Assembly: GCA_023460875.1 (NCBI GenBank)
Contig: JAEWOQ010000086.1
Span: 1 to 8,282 of the forward strand
From: Pseudomonadota bacterium
GTDB lineage: Bacteria; Myxococcota_A; Polyangia; Polyangiales; Polyangiaceae
DNA length: 8,282 nt
Direction: 5' to 3'
How positions within the stretch are numbered: the first letter of the stretch is position 1; every line of letters begins with the position of its first letter. Shown piece after piece: positions 6,445 to 8,282 of this stretch. A program made the translations under genes and the position numbers. Below the pieces are notes generated by a model. That model made no database searches. It was not told the origin of the DNA and worked only from the letters and a program-made list of their open reading frames with translations.

Positions 6445-6500
6445 CGATGGGCACTGGGGCTGCGCTTACGCTCAACGAGACGGGGCGCGCTCTGGTTTGC

Positions 6501-7424
6501 TCAGCGGGTACACGACGGCCCCGCGCTGCATGGTTCGTCGCAGGCCGGACGAAGGGCTTCCATATCTCGGATCGGCTCCAGCCATGTGTCGGGGACACTC
6601 GCCGCGATCTCGCGATAGTAGTTGACCCCGAAGTAGCGCCACGACTCCGGCAAACGACTCGTGATGAGCGATCGAAGAGCCCAGCGGATCAACCGTCGTG
6701 GCTCGTGGCTCGTGGCATCGAGGGCCGGGCCGAGGAAGCGCTCCGCCGCGAGGACCATCGCCTCTTCGGCGAAGAGCGCGATCATCTTCGAGCGGCGGTC
6801 CTGGGGCGCCGCGTCGGGGAAGGCGTCCCAGGCACCCGCCTCCCCGACCGCGATGGCCGCCCCCAGCTTCAAGCGCTCGTGCAGGAGCGCGTGGAGGGCT
6901 GCGTCTCGCGGCGGCGGCAGAGCGGAGTGGCACCCAGTGCACTCCCGTGCCGCCCGCGCGTGATTGGCGCCGAACATGCGCCGCGAATCATCGAGGGCGT
7001 GGGGGAGCAGCGCGGCCACCTCGTCGGAAATCGTCGGCACGCGGTCCCGCAAGTAATAGAGATCCTCGAGGTTCTTGTGCCAGTGAACCACGTGGTAGAT
7101 GAGCCCGCACTGCTTCGTGAGCAGGAGGTACGGAGCGGGCGCGACGCGCAGCGTGCCGAGGGACGGCTCCTCGATCGTCGGGGCATCGCGGAACGCCTCG
7201 TCGACCAGCTTCCAGTACGGGACGGCCGAGGCGTTGGCGACCTCGACCATCACGTCGCCGAGCAGGTAGTGGACTTTGTCGCGCCGCTGGGAGTGGCGGG
7301 TGCTGCGCTCCAGGATCCCGTCGAGCCGCGCGATGTCTTCGTCCGTCCCGATGACGTCCCAGTCGCGGGGCTCTCGGAAATCAGCGAAGTGATAGCGGAT
7401 GGCGCGACTGCCGATGAGCAGCAT
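6501..7424 (-). CDS. Nucleotidyltransferase-fold-like protein of unknown function
   Basis: A 307-residue cytoplasmic protein. The N-terminus has the pattern of a minimal nucleotidyltransferase core: GSRA (5-8) after a hydrophobic strand, DWDVI (21-25) giving two acidic residues (Asp21, Asp23), and a candidate third acid at Glu61 in VMVEVAN. I have an uncertain memory of similar GSRA...DWD proteins as uncharacterised families in bacteria, phages and large viruses. A second helical part follows, with LTKQCGLIYHVVHWHKNLEDLYYL (103-126). A CTGCH motif (162-166) resembles a c-type haem site, but there is no export signal. The C-terminus has three cysteines (295, 299, 305). The start is the ATG at 7424, three bases after the lipoprotein stop (TGATCGATG), so translation is probably coupled. 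Substrate and partner are unknown. It may modify RNA, protein or a small molecule, or be catalytically inactive. Confidence 0.72.
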   Translation of the reverse strand: MLLIGSRAIRYHFADFREPRDWDVIGTDEDIARLDGILERSTRHSQRRDKVHYLLGDVMVEVANASAVPYWKLVDEAFRDAPTIEEPSLGTLRVAPAPYLLLTKQCGLIYHVVHWHKNLEDLYYLRDRVPTISDEVAALLPHALDDSRRMFGANHARAARECTGCHSALPPPRDAALHALLHERLKLGAAIAVGEAGAWDAFPDAAPQDRRSKMIALFAEEAMVLAAERFLGPALDATSHEPRRLIRWALRSLITSRLPESWRYFGVNYYREIAASVPDTWLEPIRDMEALRPACDEPCSAGPSCTR

Positions 7425-7430
7425 CGATCA
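7422..7430 (-). other. Stop/start junction TGATCGATG coupling two genes
   Basis: On the minus strand the lipoprotein ends in TGA (7430-7428) and the next ATG follows after TCG (7424-7422). Only a weak GGA-type ribosome binding site precedes the ATG, so reinitiation by ribosomes finishing the lipoprotein is the likely way the second gene is translated. This ties expression of the two products together. Confidence 0.75.
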
Positions 7431-8282
7431 TCCGAAGGCGATGCCGACGGCGAGATCGAGCACGTCCCCCACGGGGCGCCCCGTCCCACCATCGAGCCCG
7501 CTCGGGGGCGCCAGGAGGGGCACGACCTCGAAGTCCGCGTCCCGAAGGTGAAAGGTCGTGGTGCACCCCACGTCGACCGTGCATGTCGACGAGCAGGACT
7601 CGCCGCTCGATTCCCAGGAACCCGTAGGGCCGCAGAGCACGGCGCCGTAGGTGTACGAGCCGCCGACGTACACCTGACCGCAGTGGTACGTGCCCGGGAT
7701 GCACTCCACGCACATCCCGTCGTGACAGATGCTGTAGGAGCTCTCGCATTGGAGCTGGGTGACCCACTGCGCGCCCTGACAGAGCTCTCGGGTCGTCGGG
7801 TTGGCACAACGCCGCAGCACCGGGGACGGCGTCTCGCAGCTGATCGTGTCCCCATCACAGGTCACCACACCGCAGTTGACGTCGTCCGAGGCTCCGGACC
7901 CACAGGTTTCCCCTTCGACCAGCCCAGCGAAAACTTCGTCACACCCGCCGCAGGCATCCCGGACGAAGTTCGGGTTCGCGTCGTCACAATCCTCTCCCGG
8001 CGCCTCCACGCACAGGCTCGTCCCCGCGCCGTCCTCGTCTTCGTCGCGGGCCACGACCTCTCCGTCGACACACGCGCAGTGGGGATCGTCCGTCTCGCAG
8101 TCCGTCGGGGCGTCCCCGCCGGTGCCGCTCCCCGCAGCGCCGCCATCGGCCCCCCCTTCGCCGGCGCCGCCATCCCCGCCATCCCCCTTGCCGCCGCTGC
8201 CACCCGAGGGCGCAGCCCCACCCGTCGCGGAGGGAGGACCAAAGGCCCGCTCGTCACTGCTACAGGCCGCGAGCACCAGCAC
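7428..8282 (-). CDS. Cys-rich lipoprotein with MopE-like metal-binding motif, 5' end outside the window
   Basis: The reading frame runs off the right edge, so the first residues are missing. The visible part begins VLVLAAC, the end of a lipoprotein signal peptide with lipobox LAAC. The apparent GTG at the very edge is probably not the real start, because too few residues precede the Cys. The mature protein is therefore expected to be lipid-anchored in the envelope. A Gly/Ala/Ser-rich linker (visible residues about 19-58) leads to a region with 22 further cysteines, an even number consistent with disulfides. DEDEDGAG...GEDCDDANPNF (80-106) resembles the acidic DxDxDG...DCDD repeat of MopE-type putative metal-binding proteins of myxobacteria. 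Later there are two loose copies of a C-x-G-x-W...C module (LCQGAQWVTQLQC and LCGPTGSWESSGESC). The last 40 residues are Cys-free. First gene of a probable two-gene operon with the nucleotidyltransferase-like gene. Function unknown; a surface or adhesion role would fit the type. Confidence 0.8.
   Translation of the reverse strand: MLVLAACSSDERAFGPPSATGGAAPSGGSGGKGDGGDGGAGEGGADGGAAGSGTGGDAPTDCETDDPHCACVDGEVVARDEDEDGAGTSLCVEAPGEDCDDANPNFVRDACGGCDEVFAGLVEGETCGSGASDDVNCGVVTCDGDTISCETPSPVLRRCANPTTRELCQGAQWVTQLQCESSYSICHDGMCVECIPGTYHCGQVYVGGSYTYGAVLCGPTGSWESSGESCSSTCTVDVGCTTTFHLRDADFEVVPLLAPPSGLDGGTGRPVGDVLDLAVGIAFG

Larger units (their letters stand above)
6168..6500. other. Convergent intergenic region without a gene
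   Basis: 333 bases between the ends of two convergent genes. Open frames here are short, overlapping and unrecognisable. The region holds two pairs of short direct repeats (annotated separately), a 10-bp palindrome AACGGCCGTT at 6302-6311, a 13-base near-palindrome CTCGTCAGACGAG at 6396-6408, and a small stem CAACT/AGTTG around 6333-6351. None is followed by a T-tract in either direction, so no intrinsic terminator can be placed for either gene. It could be degraded former coding sequence. Confidence 0.5.

Noticed and set aside
6086..6598. 170-codon minus-strand frame across the convergent gap
   Set aside because: It overlaps the 3' ends of both flanking genes, is Arg/Pro-rich, and shows no family resemblance.

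Overview
The window is GC-rich throughout. It carries a Gly/Ala-rich, Cys-rich lipoprotein of the kind common in myxobacteria and a very large SNF2-family helicase. This points to a member of the Myxococcota, probably the Polyangia side. That is an inference from style, not from a marker gene.

Layout, left to right. Positions 1-123 hold no recognisable gene, only the tail region downstream of the helicase gene with a nested inverted repeat. Positions 124-4344 (minus) encode a 1406-residue SNF2/Rad54-like ATPase with a long N-terminal half and an internal 15-bp tandem repeat. A 197-bp gap separates it from soxR (4542-4991, minus), a MerR-family redox sensor with all four [2Fe-2S] cysteines. 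The soxR/questin oxidase intergenic region (4992-5183) carries two SoxR-box palindromes that closely resemble the E. coli soxS operator. Positions 5184-6167 (plus) encode a questin oxidase-family protein. Positions 6168-6500 are a non-coding convergent gap with short direct repeats. Positions 6501-7424 (minus) encode a nucleotidyltransferase-fold-like protein of unknown role. It is separated by three bases from the stop of the upstream lipoprotein gene (7428 to beyond the right edge, minus), which is cut by the end of the window.

The most coherent unit is soxR, the two SoxR boxes and the questin oxidase-family gene. The sensor detects redox-active compounds such as quinones. Its predicted target gene belongs to a family whose characterised fungal members oxidatively cleave an anthraquinone ring. 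The downstream operator sits between candidate -35 and -10 hexamers with the same 19-bp spacer geometry as soxS, and the predicted transcript would begin at or next to the ATG. The simplest reading is a two-gene quinone-responsive module. The lipoprotein/nucleotidyltransferase-like pair looks like a translationally coupled operon of unknown function. The helicase has no visible partner here.
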